A stretch of DNA of 64,000 nucleotides, taken from the NCBI RefSeq assembly GCF_003426735.1, contig NZ_QVON01000008.1:124001-188000 (forward strand), written 5' to 3'. The position numbers and the translations under genes were made by a program. Numbering within the stretch: position 1 is the first letter of the stretch; each line of letters opens with the position of its first letter. The notes beneath the pieces were generated by a model that saw only the letters and a program-made list of their open reading frames with translations, was not told where the DNA came from and searched no databases. This document shows, piece by piece, positions 35,666-44,620 of the stretch. Origin of the DNA: Arenibacter sp. P308M17 (GTDB lineage: Bacteria > Bacteroidota > Bacteroidia > Flavobacteriales > Flavobacteriaceae).

Positions 35666-36247
35666 ATGAAGTTTAAATTTATTTTTGGTCTCCTACTGTT
35701 CGTGATGGCCCTTTCTTGCAATACAAAGAAGGAAGATGTAGTAAATCCAATCACAATAGAGTCTCCAATTGTTCCGGCCGATTACAATCCTGAGAAAAAT
35801 CTTGGGGAATTGAATATAACCTTGTCAGAACCAAGTTCTCCCGTAGCCAATTATGTAAATGCCGTTCGTTCCGGAAATTTAATTTTTCTATCGGGAAAAG
35901 GACCGCTCCAGAGTAACGGGGAAAATATTGAGGGCAAGGTGGGGACAGATTTAACCATAGAGGAGGGCTATGAGGCTGCCCGAATTACTGGGGTCAATCA
36001 ATTATCCGTCTTAAAATCGGAATTGGGCAATTTAAACAAGGTAGTCAGGGTGGTCAAGGTCTTGGGGATGGTAAATGCGGCTCCTGATTTTTCCGACCAT
36101 CCCAAGGTGATCAATGGATATTCTGATTTAATGGTGGCCGTATTTGGCGAGAGGGGGAAACATGCCCGTGCTGCCGTAGGTATGGGATCCCTTCCCGGTA
36201 ATATTGCCGTGGAGATCGAAATGATCGTAGAGGTAATGCCGGATTGA
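35666..36247 (+). CDS. RidA/YjgF-family lipoprotein (exported imine deaminase)
   Basis: This 193-residue protein has lipobox MALSC (Cys18), a linker, and then a RidA domain (about residues 55-190). The domain has NYVNAVRSGNLIFLSGKGP, ARAAVGMGSLPGN with the arginine that binds the substrate carboxylate, and AVEIEMIVEV with the glutamate. RidA proteins hydrolyse reactive enamines and imines released by PLP enzymes. Export as a lipoprotein is uncommon and matches the exported PLP enzyme encoded 30 nt upstream. The three genes 33131-36247 thus look like one extracytoplasmic pathway. Confidence 0.87.
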   Translation: MKFKFIFGLLLFVMALSCNTKKEDVVNPITIESPIVPADYNPEKNLGELNITLSEPSSPVANYVNAVRSGNLIFLSGKGPLQSNGENIEGKVGTDLTIEEGYEAARITGVNQLSVLKSELGNLNKVVRVVKVLGMVNAAPDFSDHPKVINGYSDLMVAVFGERGKHARAAVGMGSLPGNIAVEIEMIVEVMPD

Positions 36248-36395
36248 ATTTGATGTTATTATTATGTATTACTTCTTTTCTACCCTCACAATGTAAATTC
36301 CCATGGAGTTTGGTCAATAGCTGATAATGTACATGTAGAAGTGGCAGATAATATTCCTTTTCTTTTGTAACCAACAAACTAAGAATGTAAATGAA

Positions 36396-36422
36396 TTCCC
36401 CTTCCAAAGCTTGGAAGGGGAA
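36396..36422. terminator. perfect 12-bp hairpin after the exported trio
   Basis: TTCCCCTTCCAA at 36396-36407 pairs perfectly with TTGGAAGGGGAA at 36411-36422 around a 3-nt loop. Only a loosely T-rich stretch follows, so it is either an imperfect terminator for the RidA transcript or a repeat. The rest of the 258-base gap shows no gene. Confidence 0.55.
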
Positions 36423-36505
36423 CATTGTTCTATTTATTTATGATAGTTTTGTGGTAAAGTCCACAACTAAAGGTGGAGCTTAAGCCAAATGTCAATTTTT
36501 AACAG

Positions 36506-37069
36506 ATGAAAAAACTCCTCATCAAAAATATGGTTTGTGATAGATGTAAAACCCTTTTGGCACAGGAGTTTTCCAAGGCCGGGATTGTAATTGTATCCCT
36601 AAAATTAGGAGAGATCGTTTATGAGGAAAACGCGGACAATGAGGATGATATAATAGAAGGCATTTTGAAAAATAACGGCTTCGAATGGGTTAAGGATACG
36701 GTGGATATGCTCATTGAAAACATTAAGATCGAATTAATCAAGACGATCAACAATGGGGAAAATGACATTGTAGGGAACATGTCCACCTACCTGTCCGAAA
36801 AACTACATAAAGATTACACTTTCCTAAGTAAAATGTTCAGTAAAAAGGAAGGTACGACCATAGAGAAATACTACATCGATCTAAAGATAGAAAGGGCAAA
36901 GGAACTCATCCAAATGAACGAACTCAATTTTTCTGAAATAGGGTATGCCTTAAATTATAGGAACAGTAGCCATTTGGCCTCCCAGTTTAAGTCGGTCACC
37001 GGCATGTCCATGGGAGCGTATAAAAAATTACAACAATGGGATAGAAAACCGCTGGACAAAATTATGTAA
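36506..37069 (+). CDS. HMA-like domain fused to an AraC-type DNA-binding domain
   Basis: A 187-residue regulator. The N-terminus (residues 1 to about 68) has the fold order of a heavy-metal-associated domain with the metal motif MVCDRC (Cys11, Cys14). The C-terminus (about 85-183) is an AraC helix-turn-helix domain: IEKYYIDLKIERAKELI, then LNFSEIGYALNYRNSSHLASQFKSVTG (the second helix-turn-helix, shown only in part), ending MSMGAYKKL. It would bind Cu(I) or a similar ion directly and control the copper ATPase gene that starts 74 nt downstream. Metal identity is inferred from the two cysteines and the neighbour. No separate sensor kinase is encoded. Confidence 0.82.
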   Translation: MKKLLIKNMVCDRCKTLLAQEFSKAGIVIVSLKLGEIVYEENADNEDDIIEGILKNNGFEWVKDTVDMLIENIKIELIKTINNGENDIVGNMSTYLSEKLHKDYTFLSKMFSKKEGTTIEKYYIDLKIERAKELIQMNELNFSEIGYALNYRNSSHLASQFKSVTGMSMGAYKKLQQWDRKPLDKIM

Positions 37070-37143
37070 AGAATCACCATAATTCCAAAAAGCGTTCCTT
37101 ATCAATATGACTATTTTTACTTACGAATTAAAAATGCTTGGAG

Positions 37144-39645
37144 ATGAGACACACCTATAAGATACAAGGGATGACCTGCAATGGCTGTAGGTCGCATGTA
37201 GAGCATACCTTAAATGCGGTGGAGGGGGTTACCCAGGCGACCGTGGATTTGGAAAAAGCCGAAGCTATTATTGAAATGGACGGCCATATTCCTTTATCTA
37301 CCTTTAAAAAGGCTTTGGAAGATGATGGCGGTGCTTATGGCATTTCTATGCCAGGGGAAGAACACCAACATCATCACCCTAATAAACAAAAACCCAATGG
37401 GAAGGGTACAGGAACCTTTTATTGTCCCATGCATTGTGAGGGGGATAAGACCTATGATCGGCCTGGCGATTGTCCGGTTTGTGGAATGGATCTGGTAGAA
37501 GAGGTAAAGGCGAATATTGGTGGGGATACCCAATATACCTGTCCCATGCACCCGGAGATTATTGAAGATGGACCAGGATCCTGTCCTATTTGCGGAATGG
37601 ACCTGGTGCCTTTAAAGGCAAATGTTTCGGCAGAGGAAAAGAACTATAAAAAACTTTTAAATAAATTTTGGTTGGCCCTTGCCTTTACCTTGCCCATTTT
37701 TATTATTGCCATGTCCGAGATGGTGCCCAATAACCCATTATATAGGTTTTTGGATATGAAATATTGGAACTGGATCCAATTTGGACTTTCCTTTCCCGTA
37801 GTCTTCCATGCCACTTGGATGTTTTTTGAAAGGGCTTATCGGTCCATAAGGACATGGAATTTAAATATGTTTACGCTTATTGGCATCGGGTCTGGGGTTG
37901 CTTGGCTTTTTAGTGTGTTCGGGATGCTTTTTCCTGACATTTTTCCTCCCCAATTTAAAACCCATCACGGTACGGTACATGTTTATTTTGAGGCCGCTAC
38001 CGTAATATTGACCCTAGTTTTATTGGGACAACTTTTGGAGGCCCGGGCCCATAGTAAGACCAATAATGCAGTGAAGGAGCTGTTAAAACTGGCACCCAAT
38101 AAGGCGATTAAGGTGGTAGATGGAAAAGAAGAAGTCATAGCCATCGATAAAATTAGGATTGGCGATCTGCTCAGGGTTAAACCAGGGGATAAAATTCCTG
38201 TGGATGGGGTCGTTCATGAAGGAGAAAGCTCCATAGATGAATCCATGATTACAGGAGAACCTATACCGGTAGATAAAAAGAAAGGTGACCATGTCAGTTC
38301 AGGAACTATAAATGGAAACCAATCCTTTGAGATGGAGGCGGAAAAAGTGGGCGCTGACACTTTATTGGCACAGATTATAGACATGGTCAATAAGGCGAGT
38401 CGTAGTCAGGCCCCCATTCAGAAATTGGCGGATAGGATTTCGGGATATTTTGTTCCCGTTGTGGTTTTGGTGGCCGTTATCACCTTCATTGTTTGGGCAA
38501 TTTTTGGCCCCGAACCCAAATATGTCTATGCTTTGGTAAATGCCATTGCCGTTTTGATCATAGCCTGTCCCTGTGCCTTGGGATTGGCCACACCCATGTC
38601 TGTCATGGTAGGCATAGGTAAAGGGGCCCAATCCGGGGTATTGGTAAAGAACGCAGAGGCTTTGGAGAAGATGAACAAAATTGATACTCTTATTATTGAT
38701 AAGACGGGAACAATTACTGCTGGAAAGCCATCCTTAGAAAAAGTAGTGGTTACTTCCAATGAATACCCCGAGGGAGAAGTGTTGCAGTACATGGTATCGC
38801 TCAATCAAATGAGCAAACACCCCTTGGCGGAGGCAACGGTTGCATACGGGAAGGAGCAGGGAACGGAAATATTGAAGGTGTCGGAATTTAATTCGGTCAC
38901 AGGAAAAGGGGTCACCGGAATTGTTAATGGGAAAAAGCTGGCCTTGGGGAACGATAGAATGATGGAGGAAGTCAAAGCTATAATGTCCCAGGAGTTGATA
39001 AAAAAGGTTAAATCACAACAACAGCTCGGTAAAACGGTTTCCATAATTTCTGTGGACACTACTGCGGTGGGATTTGTGGTGATTACCGATAAAATAAAAG
39101 AAACTAGCAAAAGGGCCATTGCGGAATTGCAATCTTTGGGAATATCCGTAGTGATGTTGACAGGGGACAACTATGATACGGCAAAGGCCGTGGCGGAAGA
39201 GCTGGACCTTACCGATTTTAAGGCAGGGATGCTTCCTCAGGACAAGTTAAATGAAGTTGAAAATCTTCAGCAGCAGGGCAAAAAAGTTGCGGTGGCTGGT
39301 GACGGGATAAACGATGCCCCTGCTTTGGCGAAGAGCGAAGTGGGGATTGCCATGGGAACAGGTACCGATGTGGCTATTGAAAGCGCCTCCATTACTTTGG
39401 TAAAAGGAGATTTACAAGGTATTGTAAAGGCCAGGAACCTAAGTGTAAAAGTGATGGGAAATATTAAACAAAATCTGTTTTTTGCACTGGTATACAATAC
39501 GCTTGGCGTACCTATAGCCGCTGGGGTCCTGTATCCATTTTTTGGAATCCTATTATCGCCCATGATCGCGGCTTTGGCCATGAGCTTTAGTTCGGTTTCC
39601 GTAATTGCGAATGCCCTTAGATTGAGAAATACCGATATTTCTTAA
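37144..39645 (+). CDS. copA: copper-translocating P1B-type ATPase with HMA and two metal-binding domains
   Basis: This 833-residue export ATPase moves Cu(I) out of the cytoplasm. Order of parts: an HMA domain with MTCNGC (Cys12, Cys15), two short heavy-metal-binding domains with CPMH...CPVCGMDL and CPMH...CPICGMDL (about residues 92-160), membrane helices, actuator motif TGE, the intramembrane CPC motif (475-477), phosphorylated aspartate in DKTGT (D519), KHPLAEA, and [10 protein letters not shown]. The C-terminal helix has [15 protein letters not shown], typical of copper pumps. ATG 37144 was preferred to TTG 37138. The regulator upstream on the same strand supports metal-controlled expression. 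Confidence 0.92.
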   Translation: MRHTYKIQGMTCNGCRSHVEHTLNAVEGVTQATVDLEKAEAIIEMDGHIPLSTFKKALEDDGGAYGISMPGEEHQHHHPNKQKPNGKGTGTFYCPMHCEGDKTYDRPGDCPVCGMDLVEEVKANIGGDTQYTCPMHPEIIEDGPGSCPICGMDLVPLKANVSAEEKNYKKLLNKFWLALAFTLPIFIIAMSEMVPNNPLYRFLDMKYWNWIQFGLSFPVVFHATWMFFERAYRSIRTWNLNMFTLIGIGSGVAWLFSVFGMLFPDIFPPQFKTHHGTVHVYFEAATVILTLVLLGQLLEARAHSKTNNAVKELLKLAPNKAIKVVDGKEEVIAIDKIRIGDLLRVKPGDKIPVDGVVHEGESSIDESMITGEPIPVDKKKGDHVSSGTINGNQSFEMEAEKVGADTLLAQIIDMVNKASRSQAPIQKLADRISGYFVPVVVLVAVITFIVWAIFGPEPKYVYALVNAIAVLIIACPCALGLATPMSVMVGIGKGAQSGVLVKNAEALEKMNKIDTLIIDKTGTITAGKPSLEKVVVTSNEYPEGEVLQYMVSLNQMSKHPLAEATVAYGKEQGTEILKVSEFNSVTGKGVTGIVNGKKLALGNDRMMEEVKAIMSQELIKKVKSQQQLGKTVSIISVDTTAVGFVVITDKIKETSKRAIAELQSLGISVVMLTGDNYDTAKAVAEELDLTDFKAGMLPQDKLNEVENLQQQGKKVAVAGDGINDAPALAKSEVGIAMGTGTDVAIESASITLVKGDLQGIVKARNLSVKVMGNIKQNLFFALVYNTLGVPIAAGVLYPFFGILLSPMIAALAMSFSSVSVIANALRLRNTDIS

Positions 39646-39949
39646 TCTAAAGATTCTCATACGCTTGGGACGGATCTGCATGGTTCGTCAGACGGGGCTT
39701 CCAATCTACCGGTGCCGGTTCGGACTGGCCCGCCCGAACGGCACGGGCGGGTTTACCTCTCCTTGGGAGAGGTCGGTACTGCCTTTTCGGCAGTTCCGGG
39801 TGAGGCAGCAAATTATACCGTGGTTTATTCCATTAATCTTTAGATAACGATCTAATAACTTTAAAAAATTCATTTACATCTGAAAAAGGGGGAATATTGC
39901 CTTTTAATATTTATCTTTTGAGAAATTTCACACCAAACTGCCAACATTT
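39646..39949. other. intergenic region made of hairpin-forming repeats
   Basis: This 304-base spacer after the copper ATPase gene has no credible gene. Its middle is GC-rich and folded, as listed in the next entry; the remainder is AT-rich leader for the MFS gene. A terminator for the ATPase gene is likely among the hairpins, but none has a proper T tract. Confidence 0.6.
39729..39794. repeat. cluster of three hairpins with a GC-rich palindrome (copy B)
   Basis: Three consecutive stem-loops occur: CCCGCCCG pairing with CGGGCGGG (about 39729-39751), ACCTCTCC at 39755-39762 pairing with GGAGAGGT at 39766-39773, and ACTGCC at 39778-39783 pairing with GGCAGT at 39789-39794. All stems are perfect. 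The first relates to the GC-rich blocks near 3683 and 50811; the second and third look like a separate intergenic repeat type. Confidence 0.7.
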
Positions 39950-41239
39950 TTGAAGCTAGTAAAAAAAGATATTTCGTTTTTGCTATATGGGGCATTTGCC
40001 TCATTTGGCACTTATTTCTGTATGTATGCTTTTCGCAAACCCTTTACCGTAGCCACATTTGAAGATCTGTCCTTTGCGGGAGTGGACTATAAGATAATTT
40101 TGATCATTGCGCAAGTACTGGGCTACTTGCTTTCTAAATTTATTGGGATTAAAGTAATTTCTGAGCTGCAGCCCAACAAGAGGATATACTATCTCTTGGG
40201 CCTAATCCTGGCTGCCGAGGCCAGCCTACTTTTGTTCGCCCTAACCCCTGCCCCCTATAATTTTATATTTATGTTTTTAAATGGCCTTCCTTTAGGGATG
40301 GTATGGGGAATTGTATTTTCCTATTTGGAAGGCAGAAAATTTACCGAATTTTTGGGAGTGGCCTTATGCTCCAGTTTTATCGTATCCAGTGGTGCCGTAA
40401 AGTCGGTTGGACTTTTGGTAATGGAAAACTGGCAGGTGTCCCAATTTTGGATGCCATCGGTTACTGGAGGTGTTTTTTTAGTTCCTTTTGTATTTTTTGC
40501 CTGGTTATTGAATAGAATTCCCCAGCCTTCAGAGGAGGATAAGAAACTTAGAACAGAACGGAAACCTATGAACGGAAAGGATAGAAAAAGGGTTTTTCTG
40601 GCGTTCCTGTTCCCGATTATAATTCTAATACTCTTCTACACTTTTTTAACCGCATTGCGCGATTTTAGGGATAATTTTTCAAGGGAGATCTGGGATGCCC
40701 TAGGTTTCGAGGGGGATGCTGCCATATATACGATATCCGAACTGCCCATTGCCTTCTTGGTATTGGTGATCATTGGTTTTTTAGGGGTGATCAAGAACAA
40801 TTATAAAGCGTTTCTTTCCTATCATTATTTATTACTTTTTGGTACTATTGGCATTGGCCTTTCTACCCTATTGTTTCAAATGGGCATAATTTCTCCAATA
40901 TTTTGGATGATAAGCGTTGGTTTTGGACTCTATATTTGTTATGTGCCCTTTAACTGTATTTTTTTTGATCGTATGATCGCCACTTTCCGTATAAAGGGAA
41001 ATGCGGGTTACCTAATATATCTTGCCGATGCTTTTGGTTACTTAGGTAGTATGGGGGTCCTTCTTTATAAGAATTTTGGCCAGAACAAGCTTTCATGGCT
41101 CCATTTTTTTATGACCAGTACTTATTTAATTGCCGCTTTGGGTACCATTATTACTTTGGTCTCACTGTTCTACTTTAAAATGAAGTACAAGCGGAATACC
41201 TTAGTGGAAAAGTCGGAAATACAATTGGCCGAAGCATAG
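39950..41239 (+). CDS. DUF5690 major-facilitator-type membrane transporter
   Basis: A 429-residue protein with about 12 hydrophobic helices in two halves and a charged central loop near residue 200 (SEEDKKLRTERKP), typical of the major facilitator superfamily. GAFASFGTYFCMYAFRKPF at the N-terminus and NGLPLGMVWGIVFSYLEGRK fit the DUF5690 family known from Bacteroidota. No ATG is available near the conserved start, so the frame is taken from TTG 39950. The substrate is unknown. Lying ahead of SusCD and several phosphate-ester hydrolases, it may import the organic product of that locus. Confidence 0.78.
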   Translation: MKLVKKDISFLLYGAFASFGTYFCMYAFRKPFTVATFEDLSFAGVDYKIILIIAQVLGYLLSKFIGIKVISELQPNKRIYYLLGLILAAEASLLLFALTPAPYNFIFMFLNGLPLGMVWGIVFSYLEGRKFTEFLGVALCSSFIVSSGAVKSVGLLVMENWQVSQFWMPSVTGGVFLVPFVFFAWLLNRIPQPSEEDKKLRTERKPMNGKDRKRVFLAFLFPIIILILFYTFLTALRDFRDNFSREIWDALGFEGDAAIYTISELPIAFLVLVIIGFLGVIKNNYKAFLSYHYLLLFGTIGIGLSTLLFQMGIISPIFWMISVGFGLYICYVPFNCIFFDRMIATFRIKGNAGYLIYLADAFGYLGSMGVLLYKNFGQNKLSWLHFFMTSTYLIAALGTIITLVSLFYFKMKYKRNTLVEKSEIQLAEA

Positions 41240-41428
41240 GATTTCTTCAGTTTATTTCAATTTACTATTTGGTTATATCTACACAGGCCAGTTTTACCTA
41301 GGCCTATCTTAGACACTATGCCCTTCATTTTTTGTTCTATTCCGCGAGGTTAACATTGTATTAACAATTAAGCAAATATCATTGCAATCTTTTAATATTA
41401 ATTGAGGGTTTGGTTAACCTATGCCAAG

Positions 41429-41436
41429 GATATTTG
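41429..41436 (+). promoter_or_regulatory. possible -7 element of the second susC operon
   Basis: GATATTTG differs at one base from the TAnnTTTG consensus and has a TTTGG element at 41409-41413 upstream, a little closer than the usual spacing. It lies about 30 nt before the susC-like start codon. This is a weak match and could be chance. Confidence 0.35.
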
Positions 41437-41464
41437 CGCTCACCAAATAATTAAAAAATAAAGA

Positions 41465-44400
41465 ATGAACAAAAGAAGTATTGTTATGGTATTTGCCTTT
41501 TTTGCATTTATCATGGGCTATTCCCAAGGAGTGTTTACGGGAAGGGTTTTGGATGGGAACAATGCGCCTTTACCTGGGGCATCAGTGGTTATTAAAGGTA
41601 GTTCCAAAGGCGTAGCTACCGATTTTGACGGGAATTTTCAAATTGAGTTAAATTCAGTAAACGATATTCTCCTAGTTACCTATATAGGATATATTCCAAC
41701 GGAATTTGCCACCTCTGGCAAAACATCGGCAGAAATAGTGCTTCTTCCCGATTCGGAAAAATTGAACGAGGTAGTGGTAACCGCCTTGGGGATTACCAGA
41801 GCGGAGAAAAAGATCGGTTATGCCACACAAAAGATGGATGTGGAGATCATAGAGGAGATCAATGCCCCCAATGTAGGGAACCTGTTCACCGGCCAGGTTG
41901 CGGGCCTTAGTGTAAGCAATCCTACTGGCTTATTTCAAAAGCCTTCGTTTTCCCTGCGGGGCAAATCGCCCTTGATCGTAATTGACGGGATACCTGTCGA
42001 GACCGACTTTTATGATGTTTCTGCCAATAATATTGCCAATGTAAATGTCTTGAAGGGAACAACGGCTTCTGCACTTTATGGGTCCAGAGGAAGAAATGGG
42101 GCCATATTAATTACTACCAAGAATGCCAATGTAGACGGATTGGAAATTTCGGTTTCCCATAATACCATGGTCTCCGCCGGCTTTACCGTTTTTCCAGAAA
42201 CCCAGACGGAGTACGGTAACGGGTCCAACGGTAAATATGAATTTTGGGACGGTAAGGACGGTGGTATTTCCGATGGGGATATGATCTGGGGTCCCAAGTT
42301 TGAGCCAGGGGTTATGGTCTCCCAATGGAACAGTCCCATATTGGATAACGTTTCGGGGGAGACCATTCCATGGTGGGGCGATGTATATGGTACCCAGTAT
42401 GATGATAAATCCCGCTATTCCAGGGTGCCGACGCCTTGGGAATATCACAACAACCTAAAGGATTTTATGGGAACGGGATATATTTCGAGTACGGATTTTT
42501 CGATAGCTAGCAAATCTGAAAAAGGGTCGTTCCGTTTGTCAGGAAATTATTCCGACCAAAAGGACAGGGTTCCCAATTCCGGCCTTAAAACAGGGGGGCT
42601 GACCTTTAAATCTACTACCAATTTGTCCAAGTCGCTTACCTTGGATAGTAAATTGTCCTATAATAAAGTGTACTCACCAAATTACCCGCGACACGGATAT
42701 GGACCAAAGAACCATATGTACACTATCCTGATCTGGATGGGGGACGACGTTGACGGTCAGGACTTAAAAGAGCACATGTACGTTCCAGGACAGGAAGGTT
42801 ATAGACAGGCTAATTATAACTATGCTTGGTATAACAATGTGTATTTTGCGGCCAATGAATTGAACCAAAAATACGATGCCGATCTGATCAATGCACAGAT
42901 GGTGCTTAAGTACAATATAGCCGAGGGTTTGAATTTGCAGGGAAGGGGCTCGGCCGTAATACAGGATATTTTCGAGGACAGACAGAGCCCAAAGACCTAT
43001 TTGAATTACGGTGATGCCAGGGAAGGGGACTATAAGACCTGGAATTCAAAGAGATTGACCGTAGATTACGATATTTTGGCCTCCTATACCAAATCCCTGA
43101 CCGAGGATATCTCTTTTGACGTGAATGTGGGCGCTTCTACCTTTTATAGAAAATATCAACAGGAATATAACTCCACGGATGGCCTTGTGGTTCCCTTTGT
43201 CTATAGCCTTAACAATACCAGTGGCAATGTGGCCGCAACTACATATTTCGAGGAAAGGGCCACCAATAGTGTCTATGCCACATTGGGTTTGGATCTTTAC
43301 AATGCGGTGTTCTTAACGGCAGCTGCAAGAAATGACTGGTCCTCTACCCTTCCAAAGGAAAATCGATCCTATTTCTATCCATCGGTATCCTTAAGTACGG
43401 TGGTGTCCAATTTTGTAAGCATGCCCGTAGCTGTAGATTATTTAAAGTTGTATGGGTCATGGGCACAGGTTTCCAGTGATCTGAACCCCTATAGCACGGA
43501 ATCCTATTACACCAATAACGGTGTTTTTGGTGGAAATGTAAAGTTACAATATCCCAACGGTCTGGTAAATTCCAATATAGAGCCTGAAAGTTCCGACTCG
43601 TTCGAGCTAGGTCTAAGCTCCGCTTTTTTAAAGAATAGGCTTGCGTTAGACCTTACTTATTACAATGTTGTTGATAGCAATCAAATTATCGATTTGCCAA
43701 TTTCAAATACATCAGGGTTTGAAAACAGAAAGGTAAACGGGAACGAATATACTACCAATGGTCTGGAAGTGGTACTTAATGCCAAACCGATGCTTACGGA
43801 TAATTTTAGTTGGAACCTAATTGCCAACTGGAGCAGAAAAGTAAAAAGAATCACAGAAATATATGGGGACAATACCACTTATAACAACCTAAGGTTAAAC
43901 GATAGGGCGGACAGCTACTATGCAACGGTATGGCAGAAGTCTGCGGATGGGGATTTGATTTTGGGCGCCAATGGATTGCCTATCAGGGATAATTTTCCAC
44001 AACTATTGGGACATAACGATCAAGATTGGACCCTTGGACTTCAGAATAGTTTTAAGTATAAGAACCTGACCGTAAACGTTGGTATAGACGGTGGATGGGG
44101 CGGTCTGATCCGTTCCCTGACCGTTGAAAAAATGTGGTGGGGAGGTAAGCACCCTTATTCTACCGAATTTAGGGATGCGGAGTACGCTGCCGGGGTGCCG
44201 GTGTATGTACCGGATGGGGTACAGGTAACGGGAGGAGACCTGGTGCAGGACGTAAGCGGGGATGTTATTTCCGATACCAGAACGTACGCCCAGAATACCA
44301 CTGCGGTGAGCTGGCAGACCTGGTCACAGAACTATCCATATAGGGCTGCGGTGACCTACAAGGAAAGTGGGAAGTTTGCCAATATCTTTGATCGCAGCTT

Positions 44401-44608
44401 TTTTAAATTAAGAACGCTTTCCTTTAAATATGATGTCACCGAACTGGCCAATATCAACGGTGTGAAAAATCTCGATATAACCCTTAGCGGCTATAACCTG
44501 TTGGTATGGAAGAAAGCGGATATCATTGACCCGGATTTCGGAAACGACGATAATTTACAGGATCCTTCCACTAGGTACATTGGTATGGGCGTTAATGTTA
44601 AATTTTAG
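41465..44608 (+). CDS. SusC/RagA-family TonB-dependent transporter (second locus)
   Basis: A 1047-residue outer-membrane importer with a signal peptide (to about residue 20, GYSQG), a carboxypeptidase-regulatory-like domain (GRVLDGNNAPLPGASVVIKG), a TonB-box region (EVVVTALGITR), a plug with LKGTTASALYGSRGRNGAILITTK (shown in part) and a barrel ending GVNVKF. It is about 90 residues shorter than the SusC of the first locus, mainly in barrel loops. Its SusD partner begins 12 nt downstream. Genes downstream suggest that phosphate- or phosphonate-bearing molecules rather than plain sugars are imported. Confidence 0.93.
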   Translation: MNKRSIVMVFAFFAFIMGYSQGVFTGRVLDGNNAPLPGASVVIKGSSKGVATDFDGNFQIELNSVNDILLVTYIGYIPTEFATSGKTSAEIVLLPDSEKLNEVVVTALGITRAEKKIGYATQKMDVEIIEEINAPNVGNLFTGQVAGLSVSNPTGLFQKPSFSLRGKSPLIVIDGIPVETDFYDVSANNIANVNVLKGTTASALYGSRGRNGAILITTKNANVDGLEISVSHNTMVSAGFTVFPETQTEYGNGSNGKYEFWDGKDGGISDGDMIWGPKFEPGVMVSQWNSPILDNVSGETIPWWGDVYGTQYDDKSRYSRVPTPWEYHNNLKDFMGTGYISSTDFSIASKSEKGSFRLSGNYSDQKDRVPNSGLKTGGLTFKSTTNLSKSLTLDSKLSYNKVYSPNYPRHGYGPKNHMYTILIWMGDDVDGQDLKEHMYVPGQEGYRQANYNYAWYNNVYFAANELNQKYDADLINAQMVLKYNIAEGLNLQGRGSAVIQDIFEDRQSPKTYLNYGDAREGDYKTWNSKRLTVDYDILASYTKSLTEDISFDVNVGASTFYRKYQQEYNSTDGLVVPFVYSLNNTSGNVAATTYFEERATNSVYATLGLDLYNAVFLTAAARNDWSSTLPKENRSYFYPSVSLSTVVSNFVSMPVAVDYLKLYGSWAQVSSDLNPYSTESYYTNNGVFGGNVKLQYPNGLVNSNIEPESSDSFELGLSSAFLKNRLALDLTYYNVVDSNQIIDLPISNTSGFENRKVNGNEYTTNGLEVVLNAKPMLTDNFSWNLIANWSRKVKRITEIYGDNTTYNNLRLNDRADSYYATVWQKSADGDLILGANGLPIRDNFPQLLGHNDQDWTLGLQNSFKYKNLTVNVGIDGGWGGLIRSLTVEKMWWGGKHPYSTEFRDAEYAAGVPVYVPDGVQVTGGDLVQDVSGDVISDTRTYAQNTTAVSWQTWSQNYPYRAAVTYKESGKFANIFDRSFFKLRTLSFKYDVTELANINGVKNLDITLSGYNLLVWKKADIIDPDFGNDDNLQDPSTRYIGMGVNVKF

Positions 44609-44620
44609 AAAAGAAACAAA

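Noticed and set aside
42076-42448. Minus-strand frames opposite the second susC gene
   Set aside because: These are proline- and glycine-rich antisense translations of a conserved transporter gene with no independent support.
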